DNA from: Pseudemcibacter sp038106445
GTDB taxonomy: Bacteria > Pseudomonadota > Alphaproteobacteria > Sphingomonadales > Emcibacteraceae
Direction: 5' to 3'
DNA: 34,775 nt
NCBI GenBank assembly: GCA_038106445.1
Contig: JAYODU010000017.1
Span: forward strand, 1-34,775
Under the pieces are notes generated by a model that did not search any database, was not told the DNA's origin, and saw only the letters and a program-made list of their open reading frames with translations. The translations under genes and the position numbers were made by a program. The number at the start of each line of letters is the position of its first letter. Position 1 is the stretch's first letter. Of this stretch, positions 8,406 through 16,584 are shown piece by piece.

Positions 8406-9596
8406 ATGGATGGTCAAAAAAGCCTAAGACGACATATTTTCGAAGTTATTGAAATTGGTGCTGGTGGGCATCTGGTAGGTAGAGCTTTTGATATTTTTAT
8501 GGTTTTGCTAATCCTGCTCAATGTTTGTGCCGTTGCCATTGAGACGGTGGAATCAGTTGGCACCACCTACGAGAGCGCGTTTTTATATTTTGAAATTTTT
8601 TCACTTATTATTTTTGTTATAGAATATTTGTTGCGCATCTGGACGGCGGTAGAATATCAGCCTGATGATAGTGAACATAGCAATGGAAAATTCAGGCTAC
8701 GTTTTATTTTTTCACCATTGATGGTCGTTGATTTTGTTGCTATCGCACCAACCATACTATTTTCCTTTGCCGGTTTTGATTTCAGGTTCTTGCGTGTTTT
8801 CAGGTTCCTGCGTCTTTTCAAACTTATGCGTTATTCTCCGGCCCTTGCGTCTCTTGCGAGCGTTTTTTATGAAGAACGCCGCGCATTAATTGCCACCTTG
8901 ATTATTATGCTTGGTCTTGCTCTATTTGCTTCCAGCATCATGTATTATCTTGAAGGGTCAGTACAACCGGAAGCATTTGGAAATATTCCAAGCGCACTTT
9001 GGTGGGCATTTGCAACATTGACGACGGTTGGTTATGGGGATGTTGTACCGATAACAGCGACAGGGAAAATAGTGGGTGCCATGATTATGATCATGGGTAT
9101 TGGTGTCTACGCACTTCCTATCGGTATCATTGCATCAGGGTTTGCCAATGAAATTCATCGACGTGATTTCGTTATCAGATGGGGGCTTGTTGCTAATTTA
9201 CCGTTGTTTCAGGGTCTGGATGCCAGTCTTATAAATACGATAGCAAAGAAACTCCACTCACAGATATCGGAAAATGGGAAGCTTATTGCCTATGAAGGTG
9301 AAAATGCGGATAAGCTTTATCTGATAGTATCCGGAAGGGTAAGAAGGTACGATAAAGATGGTGAATTTGTTCTGGATAAAGGGGCTTTTTTTGGTGCAAA
9401 ATCACTAATGGCACGCTCTTCATTTCAGGCAAATTATATTGCTAGCTCGAAAGTGCAGCTCCTGATCCTTGAAGCATCCGATTTTCATCATATACTTGAT
9501 CATTACCCGGGTTTAAAGGAACGTATTGAAAGCAAATACACAGAAAATGCACAGCCCGAATTCGGCCAGATGGTTGTGGATGATTTGGAACAATAA
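8406..9596 (+). CDS. Voltage-gated-type K+ channel with C-terminal cyclic-nucleotide-binding-like domain
   Basis: A six-TM potassium channel subunit in the inner membrane. S1-S3 lie at about residues 28-118. S4 carries regularly spaced arginines (FRFLRVFRFLRLFKLMR, about 126-142), and the pore has the selectivity filter TTVGYGD (206-212) before S6. Residues about 265-375 form a cNMP-binding-like beta barrel (NLPLFQGLD, KLIAYEGENADKLYLIVSGRV). The phosphate-binding cassette is off consensus: the usual FGE...R-x-A becomes FFGAKSLMARSSFQANYIAS, lacking the key Glu and the standard Arg-x-Ala pair. So it may not bind cAMP/cGMP, or may bind another ligand. It resembles MloK1-type channels but has a true S4. 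No strong ribosome site precedes the ATG, so translation may be weak or coupled to alaS. Confidence 0.9.
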   Translation: MDGQKSLRRHIFEVIEIGAGGHLVGRAFDIFMVLLILLNVCAVAIETVESVGTTYESAFLYFEIFSLIIFVIEYLLRIWTAVEYQPDDSEHSNGKFRLRFIFSPLMVVDFVAIAPTILFSFAGFDFRFLRVFRFLRLFKLMRYSPALASLASVFYEERRALIATLIIMLGLALFASSIMYYLEGSVQPEAFGNIPSALWWAFATLTTVGYGDVVPITATGKIVGAMIMIMGIGVYALPIGIIASGFANEIHRRDFVIRWGLVANLPLFQGLDASLINTIAKKLHSQISENGKLIAYEGENADKLYLIVSGRVRRYDKDGEFVLDKGAFFGAKSLMARSSFQANYIASSKVQLLILEASDFHHILDHYPGLKERIESKYTENAQPEFGQMVVDDLEQ

Positions 9597-9597
9597 A

Positions 9598-9622
9598 AAA
9601 GGCGGGAACAAAGCCCGCCTTT
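9598..9622. terminator. Bidirectional terminator between the channel gene and icd
   Basis: Arms AAAGGCGGG (9598-9606) and CCCGCCTTT (9614-9622) with a 7-nt loop. The minus strand has the longer T run (six T's), so it mainly serves icd, and also closes the channel transcript. Confidence 0.85.
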
Positions 9623-9642
9623 AAATTCTATTTCAGAAGAAA

Positions 9643-10857
9643 TTAACCCATTTCTTTTTGAAGGTTCTCGTCAATTTTATCAAAGAATTGTTTCGATGTA
9701 AGCCAGTTCTGCTCCGGACCTACCAGTAAGGCAAGATCTTTTGTCATATCACCTGCTTCTACTGTTTTTACACAAACAGTATCAAGCGCATCGGCAAAGT
9801 TTCTTAGTTTGTCATTGCCGTCAAGGTTGGCGCGGTGCCGCAAACCACCTGTCCATGCATAAATTGATGCTATAGGGTTGGTTGATGTTTCCTCACCTTG
9901 CTGGTGAAGCCTGTAGTGGCGGGTAACGGTGCCGTGGGCTGCTTCTGATTCAACCACTTTCCCGTCTGGTGTCATCAAGCGCGAAGACATAAGACCAAGT
10001 GAACCAAAACCCTGCGCCACAGTATCAGACTGCACATCACCATCATAGTTTTTACATGCCCAGACAAATTTACCATTCCATTTAAGTGCGCAGGCAACCA
10101 TATCATCAATCAGACGATGCTCATAATGTATGCCTGCGGCTTTAAACTGATCAGCGAATTCGTTTTGGTATACTTCTTCGAACAAATCCTTAAACCGGCC
10201 GTCATAGGCCTTCATGATAGTATTTTTTGTCGAAAGATATACAGGCCATCCTACATCAAGACCATAATTCATGCTTGCGCGGGCAAAGTCACGGATGCTT
10301 TCATCCAGGTTATACATGGCCATGGCCACGCCGCTATCTTTAAATTGAAAGACTTCATGTTCAATAGTTTCACCACCATTTTCAGGTTCGAACTTAATGG
10401 TAAGTTTCCCAGCACCGGGCACTCTGAAATCGGTTGCCCGATACTGGTCACCGAAAGCATGACGACCGATAACAATCGGATCTGTCCAGCCAGGAACAAG
10501 CCGCGGTACGTTTGAACAGATAATAGGGCTCCGGAACACTGTGCCACCTAGGATGTTACGGATGGTTCCATTTGGCGAGCGCCACATTTTTTTAAGCCCA
10601 AATTCTTTAACACGTTCTTCATCAGGTGTGATAGTGGCGCATTTTACACCAACGCCATGTTCGAGTATTGCATTAGCACTATCGATTGTGATCTGGTCGT
10701 CTGTTTCATCTCTTTTCTGGATACCGAGATCATAATAATGCAGATCAACATCAAGATAAGGATGGATAAGACGTTCTTTAATCCATGCCCAAATAATGCG
10801 TGTCATTTCATCGCCATCGAGTTCAACGACGGGATTATCTACTTTAATCTTTGCCAT
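9643..10857 (-). CDS. icd: NADP-dependent isocitrate dehydrogenase (homodimeric, eukaryote-like type)
   Basis: It oxidises isocitrate to 2-oxoglutarate with NADP in the TCA cycle, giving the carbon skeleton used by the downstream GS/PII nitrogen system. The 404-residue length and the N-terminus KVDNPVVELDGDEMTRIIW belong to the subfamily II enzyme typical of alphaproteobacteria and mitochondria. Substrate-loop residues are seen in SPNGTIRNILGGTVFRSPI, the metal-site aspartates in LIDDMVACALK and NYDGDVQSD, and the cofactor region in EAAHGTVTRHYR. AAAGGAATAAC directly precedes the ATG. The LOG gene lies upstream on the same strand after an 87-bp gap. Confidence 0.97.
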   Translation of the reverse strand: MAKIKVDNPVVELDGDEMTRIIWAWIKERLIHPYLDVDLHYYDLGIQKRDETDDQITIDSANAILEHGVGVKCATITPDEERVKEFGLKKMWRSPNGTIRNILGGTVFRSPIICSNVPRLVPGWTDPIVIGRHAFGDQYRATDFRVPGAGKLTIKFEPENGGETIEHEVFQFKDSGVAMAMYNLDESIRDFARASMNYGLDVGWPVYLSTKNTIMKAYDGRFKDLFEEVYQNEFADQFKAAGIHYEHRLIDDMVACALKWNGKFVWACKNYDGDVQSDTVAQGFGSLGLMSSRLMTPDGKVVESEAAHGTVTRHYRLHQQGEETSTNPIASIYAWTGGLRHRANLDGNDKLRNFADALDTVCVKTVEAGDMTKDLALLVGPEQNWLTSKQFFDKIDENLQKEMG

Positions 10858-10944
10858 GTTATTCCTTTGTTATTTATTTCCTGATTTATGGGCGAAACGT
10901 AACACTTGATACTTCAACATGGAAGTACTGAATAATAAAATATA

Positions 10945-11529
10945 CTAAAAAAGTGTATTTTTCGGATCAATTTTCGGTTCGGGAAGGCTTTTTAGGAGTG
11001 GCAAGACTTCCTCTGGCTTGGTAACCACATGAAAAAGATCGAATGTACCCTCTGAAGCAAACTCAAAATCAACAATATTCTGTAAAAGTTTTAGCAGTGG
11101 AAGCCAATAATTTTCATAATTTAACAATATTATTGGCTTGTCATGTAGTCTGAGCTGTCGCCATGTGATGACTTCAATGGTTTCATCAAGTGTTCCTATG
11201 CTGCCCGGAAGGATTAAAAAAGCATCAGAATGATCAAACATCATTCTTTTTCTTTGATGCATATTATCCACGACAGTGAGTTCTGTGATTTTGTGATGCG
11301 ATTTTTCTATTTTATCCAGATGGGCGGGAATGATACCATGTACCTCACCACCATTTTCAATAACACTGGTTGCCAGAATGCCCATTAGTCCGACATTACC
11401 ACCACCGTATACAAGTTTTATTTTATTTTGCCCGAGGATTTGACCTATTGTGATGGCAAGGGTTCTGAAATTTTTGTTATTGCTGGTTCTTGATCCGCAA
11501 TATACGCATAATGTTTTTATATTTGTCAT
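10945..11529 (-). CDS. LOG-family protein (cytokinin riboside 5'-monophosphate phosphoribohydrolase type)
   Basis: LOG proteins split nucleoside 5'-monophosphates into base and ribose 5-phosphate. The 194 residues have a Rossmann-like fold with CVYCGS at the N-terminus, YGGGNVGLMG (41-50), the R/K-rich HQRKRMMF (91-98) and PGSIGTLDE (108-116). The usual motif is PGGxGTxxE; here the second glycine is Ser110. This may alter phosphate binding, or be tolerated. The name 'lysine decarboxylase' often given to this family is wrong. The gene sits upstream of icd on the same strand; no terminator is visible between them. Confidence 0.88.
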   Translation of the reverse strand: MTNIKTLCVYCGSRTSNNKNFRTLAITIGQILGQNKIKLVYGGGNVGLMGILATSVIENGGEVHGIIPAHLDKIEKSHHKITELTVVDNMHQRKRMMFDHSDAFLILPGSIGTLDETIEVITWRQLRLHDKPIILLNYENYWLPLLKLLQNIVDFEFASEGTFDLFHVVTKPEEVLPLLKSLPEPKIDPKNTLF

Positions 11530-11642
11530 TATTTAATCTTATAATTTAGCCACATATTTGACAAATTTTATTTATAGAACCAAACAAGTGAGGGATATTT
11601 TTAATAGAATAAATCTATTGGCTAAAAACACACTGGTATTTA

Positions 11643-11659
11643 TATAGTTTCAAACTATA
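11643..11659. promoter_or_regulatory. Inverted repeat upstream of the LysM gene
   Basis: TATAGTTT and AAACTATA are perfect 8-bp arms around a single C, about 34 bp before the ATG at 11693. The position suits an operator overlapping the promoter. The surrounding DNA is AT-rich, so chance is possible. Confidence 0.3.
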
Positions 11660-11692
11660 AAAGACTATATAAGTAGTATGATTAATGGTTAA

Positions 11693-12778
11693 ATGCTTCA
11701 GTTTTATGAAGTTGGATTGAAGAAATTGAGTGAATATTTAAATCATAGAAACAATAAGCAAAGCTCAGGCCTTAAATTTAGTTTGTCAATTCTTGCGATC
11801 GTTGCGATAAGTGCGGTCATCTGGGTGATTTTTTTGGCCGACGATGGCACAGAAAATGATTTTATATCCACCCCAACGGATATAGCTGCGGATGGTACAG
11901 GAACAGCCCAAAATGCAATCCCGCAGGCACAGCCGGTAATCGTTCCGACATTTGATGTTGTCAGAATAAGCCGTAATGGAACAGGCGTTATTGCGGGTAG
12001 TGCCGAACCAAACAGTGATGTTGCTATTTTTGCGAAAGACCAACAAATAGGTTCAGCAATTGCAGACAGAAATGGTGAATGGGTTCTTTTATTTGATGAA
12101 CCGCTCCCTGTTGGGCCAACTGAGCTGAGTGTTATTTCAAAAACTCAATCCGATATTGAAATTGCATCTAATGATATTGTTATAGTTGCTGTTCCTGACC
12201 GTAACAGTGTTGATTTTAATCTCGATGAAACAGATGGTGTGGTTGCAATCTTAAGTCCCCGAACAGGTGTTGGATCTAGCAGAATTTTGCAAAGGCCAGA
12301 CAATGTGAATCTAACATCTGCGACACGTGGCCTTTCCCTTAGCACAATGGATTATACCGATGATGGCAATCCCGTATTAAGTGGAAATGCGGAAGCAGGC
12401 GCAAATATCCGTCTCTATCTTGATAATGAATATTTGGGTGAAGTAATATCTGGTGATGATGGTACATGGAGCTATCAGATAAACCAAAAATTATCAGCCA
12501 GAGAATATGTACTTCGGCTTGACCAGTTACTGCTTGACGGTAATGTGGAAGTCAGGATTTCCCAGCCGTTTAACCCATTTGTTGAACTGGATACTGCCCG
12601 CGCGACCGGAGATGTAATTGTTAAACCGGGTAATAGCTTATGGCATATCGCGAGAAAACTATACGGTTCCGGTTATCACTATACAGTTATATTTGGTGCC
12701 AATATGGATAGTATAGTTGACCCGGATCTGATATATCCCGGTCAGCAGTTAAATCTTCCCCTCGATAATTTGCAGTAA
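11693..12778 (+). CDS. Membrane-anchored LysM protein with Ig-like repeats
   Basis: A 361-residue cell-envelope protein. A single TM anchor lies at about residues 28-50 (FSLSILAIVAISAVIWVIFL), after a basic N-terminus, so the rest faces the periplasm. Two related beta-sandwich repeats follow: ISRNGTGVIAGSAEPNSDVAIF...DRNGEWVL and DDGNPVLSGNAEAGANIRLYL...DDGTWSY. The C-terminal LysM domain (VKPGNSLWHIARKLYG...NMDSIVDPDLIYPGQQLNLP) should bind peptidoglycan. This layout is common in alphaproteobacteria, but the exact role is unknown. The first ATG has no clear ribosome site, and a start a few codons downstream at TTG is possible. A palindrome lies upstream at 11643-11659. Confidence 0.85.
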   Translation: MLQFYEVGLKKLSEYLNHRNNKQSSGLKFSLSILAIVAISAVIWVIFLADDGTENDFISTPTDIAADGTGTAQNAIPQAQPVIVPTFDVVRISRNGTGVIAGSAEPNSDVAIFAKDQQIGSAIADRNGEWVLLFDEPLPVGPTELSVISKTQSDIEIASNDIVIVAVPDRNSVDFNLDETDGVVAILSPRTGVGSSRILQRPDNVNLTSATRGLSLSTMDYTDDGNPVLSGNAEAGANIRLYLDNEYLGEVISGDDGTWSYQINQKLSAREYVLRLDQLLLDGNVEVRISQPFNPFVELDTARATGDVIVKPGNSLWHIARKLYGSGYHYTVIFGANMDSIVDPDLIYPGQQLNLPLDNLQ

Positions 12779-12810
12779 TTCGGTTTTAAACTAAGCTGAT
12801 ATTGGTTTTT

Positions 12811-13011
12811 CTACATATTTTCTGAGCTATAAGGTAAAATGCACAAATTTGCTGATAAATACAGGACAATTTTTTCATCACCAGAATGGTTCTTAACATT
12901 GCAGTCAAAGTCAATATTTCGGAATTTGAACTTATAATGTAGCGGTAGCAGATTAATATAATTTACCTGATCATTGACGATTAGGGATTTATGCTCTTTT
13001 AAAAAATTCAT
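12811..13011 (-). CDS. Possible small hypothetical protein (66 residues)
   Basis: The reading has protein-like composition rather than the look of a shadow ORF: SLIVNDQVNYINLLPLHY, an alternation of beta-type hydrophobics (FKFRNIDFDCNV), and an end in LCILPYSSENM. It overlaps no other gene and is convergent with the LysM gene. The ATG lacks a clear ribosome site, and the frame opens only five codons further upstream, after a TGA, so it may be a remnant of something longer. I do not recognise a family. Confidence 0.4.
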   Translation of the reverse strand: MNFLKEHKSLIVNDQVNYINLLPLHYKFKFRNIDFDCNVKNHSGDEKIVLYLSANLCILPYSSENM

Positions 13012-13170
13012 ATTAATTAAATTTAATCGTCACTTCTTTGATATTGTTCTAAGATCTTTATTTATTTAAAATAATTCCTCTGTAGCGGCTAATTTCTGAT
13101 ACTATGGGATTGTTGTTAAAATTGCGTAAACTGTAAAATTCAATGTCAGTTATTACGATAATAATCACTG

Positions 13171-13176
13171 TATAAT
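13171..13176 (+). promoter_or_regulatory. Possible -10 element for the ABC exporter
   Basis: Perfect TATAAT with no good -35 at 16-18 bp. The start would fall only about 13 nt before the ATG at 13196, which is short for a leader. Confidence 0.3.
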
Positions 13177-13195
13177 GACTTAAAGGGTGGATCTG

Positions 13196-15088
13196 ATGGC
13201 CAGTAATGAGGCGCAGGAAAAAGAAACAAATATAGAAGACAATGAAAGCGCTGAAAATCATCTGGCAACCGTGAAGGAACTTTGGCGATATCTGTGGCCT
13301 TTGGGTCGTAACGATTTGAAATTCCGTGTTGTACTTGCGATGACATTTCTGATTCTGGCTAAGGTGATCGGCGTATATGTTCCGTTCCTATTTGCCGATG
13401 CTGTAGATGCCCTTACAGGTGAGGGAAGTCCTGACGGTGAAATGATTGCTGTTGCGGTACCGGTTGGGCTGATATTCGGTTATGGTACAGCCCGGGTACT
13501 GACGCAAGCTTTTGGTGAAATAAGAGACGCTATATTTGTGCGGGTAGGCCAAAACGCGCTTCGAAATATAGCATTAAATACATTTCGTCACCTGCATTTG
13601 CTCTCATTAAGATTTCATCTTGAACGACATACGGGCGGCCTTAGCAGGGTGATTGAACGGGCGACGCGGGGTATTGATTTTTTACTACGTTTTATGCTTT
13701 TTAACATTATTCCGACAATCATTGAAATAGGGATGATATCAACAATTTTCTGGATTAAATTTGGGTTTCTGTATGCATTGATCACTTTTATCTGTCTTTG
13801 CAGTTATATTTATTTCACCATTGCTGTAACGGAATGGCGGCTTAAATACCGACGTGAAATGAATAAACAGGATACGAAAGCAAATGGTCGTGCTATCGAT
13901 AGTCTGATTAATTTTGAAACGGTAAAATATTTTACCAGTGAAGACCACGAAGCGATTAGATATGATAAATCTCTGAAAAATTATGCAAATGCCGCAGAAC
14001 AAAGCCAGCTATCACTTACATTACTTAACGTAGGGCAGGGTTTTATTATTTCCGCAGGGCTGGTTGCCGTGTTGCTGATGGGCGCAAACGGTGTTGTCGA
14101 TGGCAGATTCACCATAGGGGAATTTGTTTTAATCAATTCACTCCTGATACAGATTTATATACCGCTGAATTTCCTTGGTTTTGTGTACCGCGAAATCAAA
14201 CAGGCACTCGTGGACATGGAAAAAATGTTTTTGCTGATCGCTAAAAATCCGGAAATAAAAGATAAGGAAAATGCGGAAGATCTGAAAATTACTGATGGGG
14301 AAATTGAATTTGACAATGTGTGCTTTCATTATAATGAAGACCGCAAAATATTAAAAAATGTATCTTTTAAGGTCAAAGGCGGCACAACAACCGCTGTTGT
14401 AGGTTCTAGTGGTGCCGGTAAATCGACCATTTCAAGGATTTTATTTCGGTTTTATGATATTTCAGATGGTTCCGTAAAAATAGACGGCCAGGATATCAGG
14501 AATGTACGGCAACGCAGCCTTAGAAAAGAAATTGGCGTCGTCCCGCAGGACACGGTACTTTTTAATGACAGTATAAAATATAATATTTCATATGGCCGCC
14601 ATGATGCGACAGATGATGAAATTTATGAAGCAGCAAAACTAGCCAAAATTCATGATTTCATCCTCGCTTTGCCGGATGGATATGATACGGAAGTGGGCGA
14701 AAGGGGACTTAAGCTTTCCGGCGGTGAAAAACAACGTGTCGCTATAGCAAGAACCATTCTTAAAAATCCGTCGATATTGCTGCTGGATGAGGCAACATCG
14801 GCTTTGGATAGTCATACTGAACGGGATATTCAGGGGTCGCTTGAAAAAATATCGCAGCAAAGAACGGCAATCGTTATAGCACACAGGCTTTCTACAATAA
14901 TAAACGTGAATGAAATTTTAGTGTTGGATGATGGTGAAATAGTAGAACGTGGAAATCATTCAGTATTGATCAAGAAGCGTGGATTATATTATCAAATGTG
15001 GCAAAAACAACAACAGCTTGATGAAGCGCAAAGAAGGCTTGTGGAACTTGAAAAAAATGACGAGAATGCTTGCATAATCGAAGCGTAA
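13196..15088 (+). CDS. Atm1/HMT1-type ABC exporter (fused membrane and ATPase domains)
   Basis: A half-transporter that should dimerise in the inner membrane. The relatives (yeast Atm1, Novosphingobium Atm1) export glutathione-linked compounds or metal conjugates. In 630 residues, six TM segments span about 35-320 (from LKFRVVLAMTFLILAKVIGV onward), followed by the ATPase with Walker A GSSGAGKST, Q-loop VPQD, signature LSGGEKQRV, Walker B ILLLDEATSALD and H-loop IVIAHRLST. The membrane region contains FRHLHLLSLRFHLERHTGGLSR in the coupling area, typical of the Atm1 group. ATG 13196 is preferred to the GTG at 13187 because AAAGGG then sits 8 nt upstream. The substrate is inferred from the family only. 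Confidence 0.93.
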   Translation: MASNEAQEKETNIEDNESAENHLATVKELWRYLWPLGRNDLKFRVVLAMTFLILAKVIGVYVPFLFADAVDALTGEGSPDGEMIAVAVPVGLIFGYGTARVLTQAFGEIRDAIFVRVGQNALRNIALNTFRHLHLLSLRFHLERHTGGLSRVIERATRGIDFLLRFMLFNIIPTIIEIGMISTIFWIKFGFLYALITFICLCSYIYFTIAVTEWRLKYRREMNKQDTKANGRAIDSLINFETVKYFTSEDHEAIRYDKSLKNYANAAEQSQLSLTLLNVGQGFIISAGLVAVLLMGANGVVDGRFTIGEFVLINSLLIQIYIPLNFLGFVYREIKQALVDMEKMFLLIAKNPEIKDKENAEDLKITDGEIEFDNVCFHYNEDRKILKNVSFKVKGGTTTAVVGSSGAGKSTISRILFRFYDISDGSVKIDGQDIRNVRQRSLRKEIGVVPQDTVLFNDSIKYNISYGRHDATDDEIYEAAKLAKIHDFILALPDGYDTEVGERGLKLSGGEKQRVAIARTILKNPSILLLDEATSALDSHTERDIQGSLEKISQQRTAIVIAHRLSTIINVNEILVLDDGEIVERGNHSVLIKKRGLYYQMWQKQQQLDEAQRRLVELEKNDENACIIEA

Positions 15089-15138
15089 CGATTATCGATA
15101 TGCCTATATGACAATGAATTAGGAATTAAGGACGCATC

Positions 15139-15840
15139 ATGGAAACCATTATGTCCGTTTTTGTACCAATCCATAAAGATGGGCGGCTTTATGTCTTTAT
15201 CTTCGGTATTGTAACTTTGCTGGTTTATATGGTTACCCAATGGCAACCATTCTTCTGGATTGGTCTTTTGCTTACCGCCTGGTGTGCTTACTTTTTTCGG
15301 GACCCGGACCGGGTGACACCGCAAAAAGAAGGTTTGATTATCGCTCCTGCTGATGGTGTTGTTCAATCAGTAAAGGAATCCGTTCCTCCTGCCGAACTTG
15401 ATATGGGTAGTGATGAATGCACAAGGGTCAGCATTTTTATGAATGTGTTTGATGTCCATATAAATCGAATTCCTGTAGATGGAAAAATTGTTCGTCAGGC
15501 TTATACAACCGGAAAATTTTTAAATGCATCACTGGAAAAAGCATGTGAAGACAATGAAAGGCATGCGATTTTAATGGAAACCACATCAGGCAATAAGATT
15601 GCTTTTGTACAGATTGCGGGCCTTGTCGCTAAGCGCATAAAATGCTGGGTCAGGGACGGTGATGAAATGAAAGCAGGTGAGCGTTTCGGACTTATCCAAT
15701 TTGGCAGCCGTGTGGATGTTTATTTACCGAAGGGTGTTAATTCACTTGTTGCGGTAGGGCAGCGTGCAATAGCCGGTGAAACCGTCATTGCCAATGAAAA
15801 AGGCCGTGAAAAACAGCGCGAAGGCGAAATCAGGAATTAA
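15139..15840 (+). CDS. psd: Phosphatidylserine decarboxylase, short form
   Basis: Converts phosphatidylserine to phosphatidylethanolamine in the inner membrane. The 233-residue precursor is of the short bacterial type. Hydrophobic segments lie at about 17-50, then YFFRDPDR and APADGVV, the VHINRIPVDG region, and the self-cleavage site FGS-R with Ser190, which becomes the pyruvoyl group. AAGGA lies about 8 nt before the ATG. pssA starts two bases after the psd stop codon begins its last position, so the two are clearly one operon and carry out consecutive steps. Confidence 0.96.
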   Translation: METIMSVFVPIHKDGRLYVFIFGIVTLLVYMVTQWQPFFWIGLLLTAWCAYFFRDPDRVTPQKEGLIIAPADGVVQSVKESVPPAELDMGSDECTRVSIFMNVFDVHINRIPVDGKIVRQAYTTGKFLNASLEKACEDNERHAILMETTSGNKIAFVQIAGLVAKRIKCWVRDGDEMKAGERFGLIQFGSRVDVYLPKGVNSLVAVGQRAIAGETVIANEKGREKQREGEIRN

Positions 15841-15841
15841 G

Positions 15842-16582
15842 ATGGTTAAAAAAAACCGCTTTCATATACCAGCTAGAAGCCTTGCGCCAAATGCGATAAC
15901 CGTGCTTGCTTTATGTGCGGGTATGTTCGGGGTGCGCTTTGCATATCTTGAACAATGGGGATCAGCAGTTACTGCTATACTTATTGCTGGCGTATTTGAC
16001 GGTCTTGATGGTAGTGTTGCCCGTCTTTTAAAAGGAACGAGCCGATTTGGTGCTGAACTTGATAGTTTATCAGACGTTATCAGTTTTGGTGTTGCACCGG
16101 CACTCATTACATATATGTGGGTGTTAAGCGATGTGCGCGGTTTTGGTTGGTTGATGTCGCTTGTCTTTGTGATAAGCATGGCTCTTCGGCTGGCGCGATT
16201 TAATACTGTTATGAAGGATGATGAGTTAGGGGCAGAAGTTAAAGCAGGTTATTATACAGGGATTCCCGCCCCGGCATCGGCGGCACTGGCGCTTTGGCCA
16301 ATGATACTCTCATTTGAATTTAATTATGCATTTTTGACGGATCCGAAACTCTATTGCGGCTATATGGTGTTGTTATGCATTTTAACGGTAAGCCGGATAC
16401 CAACTTTTTCATTAAAAAGTCTGAAAATCCACAAGGAGCATGTCATTTTTGTATTGCTTGGTGTTGCAGTGCTTGCGTCATTATTAATCACTGACTTGTG
16501 GCTAACAATGTCAGTCATCGGAATGATTTATGTAATTTCCATTCCGACGCTGGCACTAATTGCTTTACGTAATAATGACTAA
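15842..16582 (+). CDS. pssA: CDP-diacylglycerol--serine O-phosphatidyltransferase
   Basis: Makes phosphatidylserine from CDP-diacylglycerol and serine, the step before Psd. The 246-residue membrane protein has the CDP-alcohol phosphotransferase motif D-x2-D-G-x2-A-R-x8-G-x3-D-x3-D, seen from DGLDGSVAR to ELDSLSD, and several hydrophobic helices. The ATG at 15842 follows the psd TAA after one base, with CAGGAAT upstream as ribosome site. A GTG at 15776 inside psd would add 22 unlikely residues. It is convergent with the RND gene, only 2 bp away, with no terminator seen. Confidence 0.95.
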   Translation: MVKKNRFHIPARSLAPNAITVLALCAGMFGVRFAYLEQWGSAVTAILIAGVFDGLDGSVARLLKGTSRFGAELDSLSDVISFGVAPALITYMWVLSDVRGFGWLMSLVFVISMALRLARFNTVMKDDELGAEVKAGYYTGIPAPASAALALWPMILSFEFNYAFLTDPKLYCGYMVLLCILTVSRIPTFSLKSLKIHKEHVIFVLLGVAVLASLLITDLWLTMSVIGMIYVISIPTLALIALRNND

Positions 16583-16584
16583 AT

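Larger units (their letters stand above)
12779..13195. other. Gap of about 410 bp between the LysM and ABC exporter genes
   Basis: Very AT-rich. It holds one plausible small minus-strand ORF (12811-13011) and a perfect TATAAT at 13171-13176 close before the exporter start. No terminator hairpin for the LysM gene and no RNA gene were recognised. Confidence 0.6.

Noticed and set aside
10117..10515. 132-codon plus-strand ORF within icd
   Set aside because: Antisense to strongly conserved icd codons; no ribosome site or recognisable domain.
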